Below are positions 8,476 through 17,339 of a stretch of DNA of 64,000 nucleotides, one piece after another. Each line of letters starts with the position of its first letter. Positions within the stretch are counted from its first letter, which is position 1. The DNA comes from Ignatzschineria cameli (GTDB lineage Bacteria; Pseudomonadota; Gammaproteobacteria; Cardiobacteriales; Wohlfahrtiimonadaceae). The stretch is from positions 233,635 to 297,634 of the forward strand of contig NZ_QEWW01000003.1 of assembly GCF_003121895.1 (NCBI RefSeq), given 5' to 3'. A program made the position numbers and the translations under genes. The notes under the pieces were generated by a model. The model made no database searches and was not told the DNA's origin. It saw only the letters and a program-made list of their open reading frames with translations.

Positions 8476-9726
8476 TTAAATCTTAAATTGTGTTAAAAGC
8501 TCGGCAACAGTCGCCGTCTCTTCTGACTCTTCTAATGACTTAAGATGTTCAATCATTGGGTGAAGGATACGATTGGTCAGCTGAGTTGCCATCTTTTCGA
8601 TTAACTCCGCATCAAATTCGCTCTCAAGTTGATTGAAGAGGCGACGAATCGCGTCATCTCGCTCCCTCTCGGCATAAGCGACTATTGTTTGTACAGAATG
8701 ACCTATTTCTGCGATTTTATACCATTCACACCAACGTACAAGCCCTTTCTCAATATATTGCTCTGCAAGAATTGCAGCCTCTTCTCTAGCACGTTGATTA
8801 CTCTCAACAATCTCATTGAGATCATCAACTGTGTAGAGATAGGTGTTAGAGAGTTTATCGATCTCTGGTGAAATATCACGCGGAACGGCAAGATCAATTA
8901 ATAAAATTGGGCGATTTTTTCTGATCTTTAAGGCAGCTTTAGCCATCTCTTTTGTAATTAAGGCATCCTGAGCCGCAGTAGAAGCAACCACAATATCGGC
9001 TATCGGTAGAAGCTCTGGCAACTGTTCTAAACCATGCGCTTGCGCTTCAACCCCTAACTCTTCAATCATCAACTCAGCTCGCTCAACGCGTCGATTAGCA
9101 ATTGTGATTTTGCGAACGCCCGCTTCAATTAAGTGACGCGCCACAAGCTCAATTGTCTCACCTGCCCCTACTAGCAATACATGATGATGCTCTAAACCAT
9201 CGAAGATATTACGCGCTAACTGCACAGCAGAGAAGGCAACCGAGACAGCAAATGCACCGATATTTGTCTCTGTACGAATCTCTTTGGCGACATTGAAACT
9301 CATCTGTAACACTCTTTGAAGATACTTTTTAGCAGTTCCATACTCTGTCGCTAAGGTAAGAGCATCCTTCAACTGCCCCATAATTTGAGGCTCACCAAGA
9401 ATAAGGGACTCTAAGCCGGCAGCAACGCGAAAAATATAACGCGCGGCCGCATCCCCTTCAATTTGATAGAGATGAGATTTTGCCGTTTTTGCATCAAGCT
9501 CCGAGTACTTCGCCCAAATCTCACAAAATTCTTCTACCGATATAGAGAGCTGATAAAAATAGAACTCTGTTCGATTACAAGTCGATAACACAACAACTTC
9601 GCTCGCTAATTGATGACTTCTTGCCATCTCTAAAAATGCTCGAATATTTTCCGGCACTAATGTTGCGCGCTCTCGAATTTCTACCGAAGCAGTCTTATGT
9701 CCTATCCCTAATACTAATAAACTCAT
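8476..9726 (-). CDS. hemA: Glutamyl-tRNA reductase
   Basis: This 416-residue protein starts MSLLVLGIGHKTASVEIRER, with the catalytic Cys50 in VVLSTCNRTE, the same number as in E. coli. An NADPH-binding domain (HVLLVGAGETIELVARHL, about 180-197) and a C-terminal dimerisation helix follow. It reduces glutamyl-tRNA(Glu) to glutamate-1-semialdehyde, the first committed step of C5-pathway tetrapyrrole synthesis. In many gammaproteobacteria hemA is followed by prfA; here hpt follows instead. Confidence 0.97.
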   Translation of the reverse strand: MSLLVLGIGHKTASVEIRERATLVPENIRAFLEMARSHQLASEVVVLSTCNRTEFYFYQLSISVEEFCEIWAKYSELDAKTAKSHLYQIEGDAAARYIFRVAAGLESLILGEPQIMGQLKDALTLATEYGTAKKYLQRVLQMSFNVAKEIRTETNIGAFAVSVAFSAVQLARNIFDGLEHHHVLLVGAGETIELVARHLIEAGVRKITIANRRVERAELMIEELGVEAQAHGLEQLPELLPIADIVVASTAAQDALITKEMAKAALKIRKNRPILLIDLAVPRDISPEIDKLSNTYLYTVDDLNEIVESNQRAREEAAILAEQYIEKGLVRWCEWYKIAEIGHSVQTIVAYAERERDDAIRRLFNQLESEFDAELIEKMATQLTNRILHPMIEHLKSLEESEETATVAELLTQFKI

Positions 9727-10201
9727 GAGCTATTAAAATCCAATCTATCCTCAAATATAATAAGCGCCCAAATCATACCAAAATTCAGGAGATTACGCAT
9801 TGAGATCTACCCTTTATAAATAGCGTCTTTGCCATTTATCTCTCTTTTTTTGAGATAAATATTTCCACTCACAAAGACCCTTCCAAGCCATCTACTGCTC
9901 TATTTTCTACAAAAGCAAGAAAGAACAAAACTCGACAAGCTTACCTAGTACCTTGCGAGTTTTATACTAACTTTCTTTTTTCTGCTCTAGATCAACGTTC
10001 TATCTAGCTTTATCTAACGTTTATATTAATGTTCATCTAACATTGATCTATCTATTATCGACTCTCTAGTTATCTTAAACATTATCCCGTTTTTATCTGT
10101 CTGTTTTCTGTTTACTATCTCTTTGTTAGCTAATTTCGCTCGAAATCAACGCTGCTCTATTCTATCACTTCAATCGCCTAAATTTTATCACTTAATCATC
10201 C
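9727..10201. other. Intergenic stretch between slp and hemA
   Basis: No gene is seen in these 475 AT- and pyrimidine-rich bases. They contain the hairpin listed separately at 9927-9963 and should hold the hemA promoter on the minus strand, but I cannot fix a -35/-10 pair with confidence. Confidence 0.6.
9927..9963 (-). terminator. Hairpin, likely terminator of the ubiD-slp unit
   Basis: Inverted repeat AAAACTCG(A)CAAG / CTTGCGAGTTTT (9927-9939 and 9952-9963) with a 12-base loop and one bulged base. The outer A/T runs supply a U tail on either strand. It lies about 240 bases beyond slp and just before the hemA upstream region. Confidence 0.6.
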
Positions 10202-10765
10202 TTAATAGTAATAGGGTGCGTAGGGACTAAATCCAAAACCCCAATTAGGTCGGTAAAAACCGAAACCGATAGCTGGGCTGTTAAAGAAGGGTTCATCATA
10301 GTAGATCTCTCGTTTCGGATCGCGCCAAAACTGATAGTCAAGCGCATCTAAGGTGATGACACGCACCCGCTCCCCACCTAATGAGACCTCCTCTGCAGAT
10401 TTAACAATCCCTACTGCCGTAAGATAATCCCCCGGCGAATAACCACGAACACGAATCCCCCCCGGAATATCAACAATCAGACGATTATTATCCATCTCCC
10501 CATTTCGAAGAGGATAGCCATCTCGATTGAGTTCATAACGCACCAGTTCGATCCGTGTTCCAAATGCCGGCTGATTCATTGTGATAATCATTCCACCTAA
10601 GATAACCTCTTTGCCGATCAATTCCTGATTACTCATCATATCGACCTGATAATCACCATAAGCATTAGGATTATTTGTAGAGATATTTCCGCCGCCTAAT
10701 GAAGCACAACCCACCACAACAAGAGCCATCATATAGAGGATGCCCATTTTTAGTAACTTCTTCAT
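10202..10765 (-). CDS. slp: Slp-family outer membrane lipoprotein
   Basis: The start is set at ATG 10765 (MKKLLKMGILYMM), where GAAGGAG precedes at good spacing; the frame is open further upstream but without such a site. The 187-residue product has a lipobox VVVGC (Cys about residue 20). The body is like Slp/YeaY: an 'EVILGGMIITM' strand, long charged strands, 'PGDYLTAVGIV' near residue 115, and an aromatic C-terminus rich in Tyr, Phe and Pro (FGFYRPNWGFGFSPYAPYYY). Slp is a stationary-phase-induced outer membrane lipoprotein of unclear function. It lies 141 bases after ubiD in the same direction. Confidence 0.8.
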   Translation of the reverse strand: MKKLLKMGILYMMALVVVGCASLGGGNISTNNPNAYGDYQVDMMSNQELIGKEVILGGMIITMNQPAFGTRIELVRYELNRDGYPLRNGEMDNNRLIVDIPGGIRVRGYSPGDYLTAVGIVKSAEEVSLGGERVRVITLDALDYQFWRDPKREIYYDEPFFNSPAIGFGFYRPNWGFGFSPYAPYYY

Positions 10766-10906
10766 CTTTACTCCTTCTCGCTTCAGAAGCGATCTCTTTC
10801 CATCACCCATTTTCGATCGCGGGCATTCCACCATCAACGACTCATGATTCAATTGTTGATCATCAATCAAGGGCTAGCCAAAATTAGTCAAGACCCATCT
10901 CTAAGA

Positions 10907-12379
10907 TCAATCAAAGATCTTCAAGCGATCCCACTTTGCATCAACTTTGGCAACAATCTCAGGATCTTGAACAATCGGAACTCCCCATTCGCGATCGGTC
11001 TCCCCTTCCCACTTATTGGTAGCATCAAGCCCCATCTTCGAGCCTAAGCCAGAAATAGGCGACGCAAAATCGAGATAATCGATCGGGGTATTATCTACCA
11101 TCACGGTATCTCTCGATGGATCCATTCGCGTGGTAATCGCCCAGATCACATCTTGCCAATTACGACAATTGACATCCTCATCGACAATCACAATAAACTT
11201 GGTATACATAAATTGTCGCAGATAGGACCAGATTCCTAACATAATTCGTTTTGCATGCCCAGGATACTGCTTCTTAATAGAAACGACAGCCATCCGATAA
11301 GAGCATCCCTCCGGTGGAAGATAAAAATCGACAATTTCCGGAAACTGCTTACGCAAAATAGGGACAAAAACCTCATTCAGAGCAACTCCTAACACAGCTG
11401 GCTCATCGGGTGGTCGACCCGTATAAGTCGAGTGATAGATCGGATTGACTCTTGTTGTCATTCTCTCAACAGTAAAGACCGGGAAAAAATCTGTCTCATT
11501 ATAGTAACCGGTATGATCACCATAAGGTCCCTCTTCTGCGAGATCATCTGGATAGATATATCCTTCTAATATAATCTCCGCAGTTGCCGGCACTGAGAGT
11601 TCTTGATGGAGCGTTGCACGCGCGATCTTTGTTCTCTTTCCACGTAAAAGTCCGGCAAAAGCATATTCTGAAAGGGCATCTGGCACCGGTGTTACAGCGC
11701 CTAAAATCGTGGCCGGATCAGCACCTAGAGCAACAACAACAGGAAAGGGCTTGCCGGGATTTTTAAGTTGAAAATCACGATAATCGAGCGCACCACCTCG
11801 ATGAGCTAACCAGCGCATAATCAGACGATTTTTACCTATGACCTGCTGCCGGTAAATTCCTAAATTTTGTCGGCGCTTAGAAGGCCCTTTTGTAATGGTT
11901 AAGCCCCATGTAACAAGCGGTGCCGCATCTCCTGGCCAACAATGTTGAATCGGCATCGCTGTCAGATCGATCTCCTCTTTTTCAAGGATTACCTCCTGAC
12001 AGAGTGGCTTTTTAACACGTTGAGGACGCATCGATAAGATCTGTTTAAATTGTGGAAGCTTCTTCCAAGCATCTTTTAAATTCTCCGGTGCTTCTGGCTC
12101 TTTTAGAAAAGCTAAAAACTCCCCGACATCACGAAGCTTATCCACCGATGCCTGCCCCATTCCAAAAGCAACACGCTCCGGTGTTCCAAAAAGGTTAGTC
12201 AACACCGGCATATCGAAGCCTTTAGGATTCTCAAATAGAAGTGCAGGCCCCTCTTTTCTTAAGGTTCGATCACTGATCTCGGTCATCTCTAAATAAGGAT
12301 CGATCTCTTCTGTGATTCGTTTAAGCTCTCCCCGTGCCTCTAAAAAAGCAATAAATTCCCGTAGATCTTGAAATTGCAT
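10907..12379 (-). CDS. ubiD: 4-hydroxy-3-polyprenylbenzoate decarboxylase UbiD
   Basis: This 490-residue protein begins [22 protein letters not shown] and carries the UbiD-family residues, including the E-x-P-F/Y-G-D-H-T-G region ([23 protein letters not shown]) and [11 protein letters not shown]. UbiD decarboxylates the octaprenyl-hydroxybenzoate intermediate of ubiquinone synthesis using prenylated FMN made by UbiX. No ubiX is in the window. Length equals that of E. coli UbiD. Because the region further right has an aromatic catabolic island, an aromatic-acid decarboxylase role was considered, but the distance and close UbiD likeness favour ubiquinone synthesis. Confidence 0.94.
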   Translation of the reverse strand: MQFQDLREFIAFLEARGELKRITEEIDPYLEMTEISDRTLRKEGPALLFENPKGFDMPVLTNLFGTPERVAFGMGQASVDKLRDVGEFLAFLKEPEAPENLKDAWKKLPQFKQILSMRPQRVKKPLCQEVILEKEEIDLTAMPIQHCWPGDAAPLVTWGLTITKGPSKRRQNLGIYRQQVIGKNRLIMRWLAHRGGALDYRDFQLKNPGKPFPVVVALGADPATILGAVTPVPDALSEYAFAGLLRGKRTKIARATLHQELSVPATAEIILEGYIYPDDLAEEGPYGDHTGYYNETDFFPVFTVERMTTRVNPIYHSTYTGRPPDEPAVLGVALNEVFVPILRKQFPEIVDFYLPPEGCSYRMAVVSIKKQYPGHAKRIMLGIWSYLRQFMYTKFIVIVDEDVNCRNWQDVIWAITTRMDPSRDTVMVDNTPIDYLDFASPISGLGSKMGLDATNKWEGETDREWGVPIVQDPEIVAKVDAKWDRLKIFD

Positions 12380-12690
12380 GCACTATTCCTATTCTCAAAT
12401 TATCGAAAGATGCTCTATTTTAGCATAGACAGCGGGGATATCTCTCTACTATCCTCTTCTGTTTGTCAAAGAGAGGATCCCTTATTTTCTCCCTCTTCTC
12501 CCCCTCCTCTCTGCATTTTCTCTGTATTATATCGCTATTTTAGAGAAAACCTGCCACCAGATATGAAATTGCCTTTAAAAACCTAAAGCGCCAATGAGCA
12601 CTAAAGATCGATCTTCTATTACTCAACTTGAAAAATGATCGGTATAATGCAAGCTTTCTATCCATTCCTGAAATAGGAGCAAGAGCCTCT
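12380..12690. other. Divergent intergenic region ubiD / sulfatase-family gene
   Basis: These 311 bases separate two divergent genes and must carry promoters for both. They include a C/T-rich stretch (about 12480-12525). I see no convincing operator, repeat or small gene. Confidence 0.5.
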
Positions 12691-14382
12691 ATGCGCCTTC
12701 TGAGTAAAATTATCTTAATTGCCCTCGGCTTTATTCTGATCAATTACCCCTTCATTGAGGGAAAAGCTTACTACTACATCTCAATTGAACGCCCTGACCG
12801 GCTGATTCGGCATCTCTTAACCGCACTCTTTGCTTTAACAATCATTGAACTCTTTGCCTTTACAAAGATGCGCTACCGAATTCCGCTCTACCTGCTCTTT
12901 CTGTTTGGCTCAATGACCTATCTGATCTACTACTTCTCTGCGGGCAGTGAGCCTGATTATGAAGATTTTCGTACTTTGATGGATGCTCGGGTCATGATTA
13001 AGGATGCCGCTCTGGGCTACCAAGATGCGATCTGGATGGCGATTCTTTACCATATTCCTATAACAATCGGCATCTTTCTCTTCCCTAAGATCTATATGGG
13101 TTGGAAAGGAACAACAACGGCGATTGCACTCTATCTGATCGCCCTTGCTGGAATGTTAATGATTATCTACAACAAAAGTGGAAAAGGGACCAACGGACGC
13201 GCCTCCTATATTACGCCGGTAGCACAAGTTGTTACTTTCACCTACCTCAACTATCTCCGTGCCGATAGTGCAAGCTTTGAGCTCTATCCTCGAGAAGCAC
13301 CTACCGCCGCAGATCTAACAACACCTAAAGCTCGCCATATCATTGTTGTGATGGATGAATCGATCCGCGGGGATATGGTCTCTCTTGATAATCGTGCCGG
13401 CACCACACCTGCGCTCACCACATTTACACCTGAAAGTGTCTACGATTTTGGATTAATAGCCTCATTCTCTAACTGTAGTGATACCTCAAACCTTGCCGCG
13501 CGCAAACTGCCTCGACTCAATAAAGAGCCTAGCGATCTCTTTTTAGATAAAACAACCGTCTGGGATCTTGCAGAAACTGCCGGCTTTAAACCCTATGTGA
13601 TCGATGCACAACATAATGCTTCAGGCCACAACTTCTATACTGATAAAGAATTAAAAAATGTTGTCAATATCCCAGGATCACAATTAAAGAGTGATGGTGA
13701 AGTGATCGATATTATTGCAGAGATCTTTGCAAAGAATGAGACTCCTACCTTCATCTATGCCGGTCTGAAAGGCTCTCACTTCCCATTCCAAAATACAGGC
13801 TTCCCAACACCCTTTGAGCCTGCAATGAAAAATACCGTTCTTGCCGATGCGACCGCTGAAGAGGCTCTTAACTCCTATAAAAACTTGATTTTAGCAAATA
13901 CCAATCAGTTTTTTGTAAAACTTAAGACACTCTTAGAACAATATCCCGATACTATCGTGATCTACACTTCAGATCATGGACAAGACCTCTCTGACCCCAA
14001 AAATAAGAAGACCCACTGTGATGCGAAGACAACCTCCATGGAAGAGGGAATTGTTCCACTACTACTTTTTGCGGATCAGTCTGTCTTAGAGAGCCCTCTA
14101 ATTGAGCGTTTAATAGAAAATCCCGGCATTACCAATCAGATGATTATCGCACCAATGGTGATGGATTTTATGGGCTATAAACCCTCCGTAATCGAAGCAT
14201 TTACAGAGTATCCTGCACTCCTTAATCGCACGGGAAGTGATATTGGATTTATCTATAAACGTCCTATTCCTCACTTTAGAAGCGAGATCGAGCGTTTCGA
14301 TATTACGCCGGAAGATCTCCAATATTTCCGGGAACATGGACGATCCGATAAACAGCTCGAATATAACTTCTTTGCTGATTAA
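12691..14382 (+). CDS. Sulfatase-fold membrane enzyme, phosphoethanolamine transferase-like
   Basis: The start is set at ATG 12691 (MRLLSKIILIALGF) because GGAG lies 11 bases upstream and the protein then begins with a membrane helix; an earlier in-frame ATG at 12628 has no such site. The 563-residue product has an N-terminal block of about five hydrophobic helices (to about residue 175) and a periplasmic alkaline-phosphatase-fold domain: HIIVVMDESIRGDM (metal-binding Asp/Glu), SNCSDTSN (position of the nucleophile Thr/Ser), IYAGLKGSHFPF, and IYTSDHGQDL (metal-binding Asp-His). This is the EptA/OpgE-like layout for moving phosphoethanolamine onto lipid A or glycans. The actual acceptor is not known. 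It stands alone, followed by a terminator. Confidence 0.72.
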   Translation: MRLLSKIILIALGFILINYPFIEGKAYYYISIERPDRLIRHLLTALFALTIIELFAFTKMRYRIPLYLLFLFGSMTYLIYYFSAGSEPDYEDFRTLMDARVMIKDAALGYQDAIWMAILYHIPITIGIFLFPKIYMGWKGTTTAIALYLIALAGMLMIIYNKSGKGTNGRASYITPVAQVVTFTYLNYLRADSASFELYPREAPTAADLTTPKARHIIVVMDESIRGDMVSLDNRAGTTPALTTFTPESVYDFGLIASFSNCSDTSNLAARKLPRLNKEPSDLFLDKTTVWDLAETAGFKPYVIDAQHNASGHNFYTDKELKNVVNIPGSQLKSDGEVIDIIAEIFAKNETPTFIYAGLKGSHFPFQNTGFPTPFEPAMKNTVLADATAEEALNSYKNLILANTNQFFVKLKTLLEQYPDTIVIYTSDHGQDLSDPKNKKTHCDAKTTSMEEGIVPLLLFADQSVLESPLIERLIENPGITNQMIIAPMVMDFMGYKPSVIEAFTEYPALLNRTGSDIGFIYKRPIPHFRSEIERFDITPEDLQYFREHGRSDKQLEYNFFAD

Positions 14383-14407
14383 AATAGAAGGGATAATCAC
14401 GCCTAGC

Positions 14408-14463
14408 CATTAGAACGCTAATTAGACCAGTCATTAGACCGATAATTAGACCGATAATTAGAC
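14408..14463. repeat. Imperfect ATTAGAnC direct repeats
   Basis: Five imperfect copies of an ATTAGACC(GATA)-type unit follow each other between the sulfatase-family stop and its terminator (for example ATTAGACCGATA at 14434 and 14446). This is another low-complexity array in a gap. Confidence 0.7.
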
Positions 14464-14511
14464 TCACAAGACCAATAGCACTCGCTATAAAATAGCGTCA
14501 AAGAGATAAAG

Positions 14512-14546
14512 AGCCAATGTAATAATGTTTGTTACATTGGCTTTTT
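14512..14546 (+). terminator. Rho-independent terminator
   Basis: Perfect 11-bp stem AGCCAATGTAA / TTACATTGGCT (14512-14522 and 14532-14542) with a 9-base loop and a T5 tail. It ends the sulfatase-family transcript and may also act for the convergent MATE gene. Confidence 0.88.
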
Positions 14547-14622
14547 AAATAAAAAAACGATCAGTAACGACTAGTAACGATATATGAAGACAAAAGAAGA
14601 TAAATGAAGATAAATGGGGGCG

Positions 14623-15966
14623 CTATTCTCCTAGCTCATCTTCAAACTCTTCATCGGTAATTCGCTGATAACGATGATAAAACATAAAGCTGACTGGAAC
14701 TGCAAGAATAACTGTAGCAATGGGCATCGTAAGCCAAACGCCATCTAATCCCCAGTATTTAGGAAGTAGGTAGAGGAATGGCACCTGTAGTAGAAGATTT
14801 CCTACCGATATCACCAATGCTTTCTGCCCTTCTCCAATCGCTTGGAAGAACATAGTTGCCGTTACAAAGAGTCCATCTAAAAAGAGAACTGCTAAATGTA
14901 ATCGTAGGGCATAGACCGTCACAGAGACCAATTCTGGATCATCGGTAAACCAACTTGTGAAAAAATGGGGAAAGATCAGCAATAGCGCTGTAATGATAAT
15001 TCCGACCCCTAATCCTACATAGATCATTAAACGGGTCACATAGCGGGTAGACATCACTCGCTCTTCACCATAAAAGCGGCTAATTAGCGGTTGGGCACCA
15101 TTTGCAACCCCCTCTACAGCGAAGTAATAGATGGTTAGAAGATAGCCGGCAATGGTATAGGCTGAGACTGCGACTGTTCCACCATACTCCATTAAGAATT
15201 TATGGTGCAAGGTCATAATAAAGCCGATATAGATAAAGGTGAAAAAGGCGGAACTTCCGGTTAGAAGAATACGACCTAGAAGGCGAAAATCTGGCTTAAA
15301 ATCTGCAAGAGTCAATCTCTCATCACTCTGCTTAAGCACATAGTAGCCACCAAGTACCATCGCAACCATCTCTCCGCCAATACTCGCTAAAGCGGCGCCT
15401 AAAATACCAATTTTAAAATAGGAGATAAGAAGAAAAGAGAGCAGGATATTGACTGTGACGCCAGCAGCGATATAACCAGTTGCCCGCAAAGGTGTTCCCA
15501 CATTACGAACAATAAAAGGCATCGCTAAGCTACCAATAACAAAGGGCGCGGCAAAAGAGAAAGTGCGGATAAAGAGGATCGACATCTCTGCTGCTTCACC
15601 TGAAACGCCCAAGATACTCACTAGCCATGGCGCAAGTGTGTAGAGGATAATACCGATCAAGATCCCTGGGATAAATTGCAAAAAGAGTGCCTGCCCCAAG
15701 ATCTTCCGAGCGCGAGAATGCTCCTCTTCCCCCTTCGCGATAGAGTAGAGACTACCAATTCCCACCCCTACCAAAAATCCAAAGCCCAAAAGGAGCGTAA
15801 TATAAGACCAGCCGATATTGACCGCTGCTAACCCTTCAACCCCGATAAAATGCCCTACAAAGAAACCATCAACAATCTGATATGTTCCACTAATAAACAT
15901 CGCAAGCACTGTAGGAATCACATAACTTGCAAATAGTTTAATCACAAGAAGATTATAACGGCGCAC
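14623..15966 (-). CDS. MATE family efflux transporter (MepA-like)
   Basis: This 447-residue protein has about 12 hydrophobic helices arranged as two MATE repeats. The N-terminus shows SGTYQIVDGFFVGHFIGVEGLAAVNIGW, the typical MATE first-helix signature, and the second half shows 'GVANGAQPLISRFYGE'. It should export cationic drugs or metabolites with Na+ or H+. The likely start is GTG 15966 with TGAGG upstream. It is more like the MepA group than NorM. It is transcribed alone, divergent from the HAD gene. A second MATE protein of the DinF group lies at 33,800. Confidence 0.85.
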   Translation of the reverse strand: MRRYNLLVIKLFASYVIPTVLAMFISGTYQIVDGFFVGHFIGVEGLAAVNIGWSYITLLLGFGFLVGVGIGSLYSIAKGEEEHSRARKILGQALFLQFIPGILIGIILYTLAPWLVSILGVSGEAAEMSILFIRTFSFAAPFVIGSLAMPFIVRNVGTPLRATGYIAAGVTVNILLSFLLISYFKIGILGAALASIGGEMVAMVLGGYYVLKQSDERLTLADFKPDFRLLGRILLTGSSAFFTFIYIGFIMTLHHKFLMEYGGTVAVSAYTIAGYLLTIYYFAVEGVANGAQPLISRFYGEERVMSTRYVTRLMIYVGLGVGIIITALLLIFPHFFTSWFTDDPELVSVTVYALRLHLAVLFLDGLFVTATMFFQAIGEGQKALVISVGNLLLQVPFLYLLPKYWGLDGVWLTMPIATVILAVPVSFMFYHRYQRITDEEFEDELGE

Positions 15967-16185
15967 AAAAACCTCAAGGTAGCTGATAATAGCTCTAGTT
16001 TACTCCGCTTTTTCATAAAAAGGATAGTGAAAAATAAAATATAATTTCACCCCTTATCTACCAAAATAGCAGCAACTTTCGCCGAGGATTCATTTAAACA
16101 ACATGTTAAAACATTGCCATAAAGGTATGATATGGTAAGTGCTCTCTTTTTTGACAACCCTAACTTCTTGCAATAGAGGTGTAAA

Positions 16186-17115
16186 ATGCTTGATTTTGAC
16201 AAAGTTTGGTCTCTTTATGATACCCATTACAATCATGACCGACTCTTTCCGAACAGTAGTGCTCCCATTAAAGCTGTAGAGCAGGTTGACTCCCTACTCG
16301 CAATCAAAGATCAGTATGATATCTTATTGCTCGATGGCTTCGGCGTCCTCAATATCGGCGGTACAGCAGTTCCCCATATGCCCGATACCATCAAAGCACT
16401 ACAGAGTGAAGGCAAGGAGACATTTATCCTCACCAATGGAGCATCCTATCCTACCGATGTTCGTGCCAAGATGTATCCTCCATTAGGTTACGATATTCCC
16501 GCCTCCCACATTATCTCTTCTCGCGATGCAGTGGAGCAGGAACTTCCCCACTTCGAATTAACTCGTGCCGGTGGCACTTGGGGGGTTATTGTCGGTGATG
16601 GGGCTTTTATAGAGCGATTGCCGGCAAATACAGTACTTCTCTCAAAAGAGAATATCGATCGTGTCGATGGTTTTATCTTTCTGGCAACTAGCTATTGGAA
16701 TCAGAAATGGCAGGAACGACTGACAATCTCCTTAATCAAACGTCGCCGACCGATCATTATCGGTAACCCTGATATTAGCGCTCCTCTTGAAACCTCGTTT
16801 TCCGTTGAGCCGGGCTACTACGCGATTGAGCTACTAAATATGATTCCTGATCTTGAAATCACCTATTGTGGCAAACCATTCCAAAATACCTACCAAGCGG
16901 CTTTCCAGAGAATAGAGGAGGTTGTTGGAGCGTTTGAGCCTCATCGCGTTCTAATGGTGGGAGATACTCTCCATACCGATATTTTAGGCGGCAATGAAGC
17001 GGGCTGTAAAACCTTACTCAAAGCAGATTGGGGCTTCCTTCGAGGTCGTGACCCCCTTCCCTATATCAAATCTGCAAATATCTATCCCGATTTCCTTATT
17101 AAGAATAGAAATTAA
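16186..17115 (+). CDS. HAD-superfamily hydrolase, subfamily IIA (NagD-like, TIGR01459 type)
   Basis: This 309-residue protein has HAD motif I as LLLDGFGVLNIG (about residues 47-58), where the usual second Asp of DxD is replaced by Phe. Such a change is known in the TIGR01459 group, which has DVWGV. Motif II is ILTNGAS, the cap carries the TYCGKPFQNTY loop with the motif III Lys, and motif IV is MVGDTLHTDILGG. It is cytoplasmic, with an unknown sugar-phosphate or nucleotide substrate. Loss of the acid/base Asp questions phosphatase activity. An AGAGGTG site precedes the ATG. Confidence 0.8.
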   Translation: MLDFDKVWSLYDTHYNHDRLFPNSSAPIKAVEQVDSLLAIKDQYDILLLDGFGVLNIGGTAVPHMPDTIKALQSEGKETFILTNGASYPTDVRAKMYPPLGYDIPASHIISSRDAVEQELPHFELTRAGGTWGVIVGDGAFIERLPANTVLLSKENIDRVDGFIFLATSYWNQKWQERLTISLIKRRRPIIIGNPDISAPLETSFSVEPGYYAIELLNMIPDLEITYCGKPFQNTYQAAFQRIEEVVGAFEPHRVLMVGDTLHTDILGGNEAGCKTLLKADWGFLRGRDPLPYIKSANIYPDFLIKNRN

Positions 17116-17128
17116 AATACTCGATTTG

Positions 17129-17164
17129 TTGGATTCATTGGATTCATGGGATTCGTTGGAGTCA
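17129..17164. repeat. Four-copy 9-bp tandem repeat
   Basis: Two perfect copies of TTGGATTCA and two diverged copies (TGGGATTCG, TTGGAGTCA) follow directly after the HAD gene stop. It belongs to the intergenic short-array pattern of this window. Confidence 0.85.
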
Positions 17165-17196
17165 TTATCTATTATAGATCCCAGATAATCCGAAAA

Positions 17197-17262
17197 AAGA
17201 GAGAGGGCGTAGCGCTCGTCACTAATTGGGTATCGAGCCCTCGCCTTCTCTCTTTACTCTTT
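17197..17262. terminator. Bidirectional terminator between convergent genes
   Basis: A long imperfect hairpin: GAGAGAGGGCG...GCGCTCG pairs with CGAGCCCTCGCC...TCTCTC. An A-run lies on one side and T-rich sequence on the other, so it can stop transcription from both the HAD gene and the convergent ppx gene. Confidence 0.65.
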
Positions 17263-17339
17263 ACTCGTCATAACGAATCAAAATACGTTTGCTCAAATCC
17301 TTCTTTTTCAACGTATTCTTTTTTATAACTTTATTCCTA

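Noticed and set aside
10907..12379. ubiD as an aromatic-acid decarboxylase of the catabolic island
   Set aside because: It is 35 kb away, next to slp, and has the length and sequence of ubiquinone-pathway UbiD.
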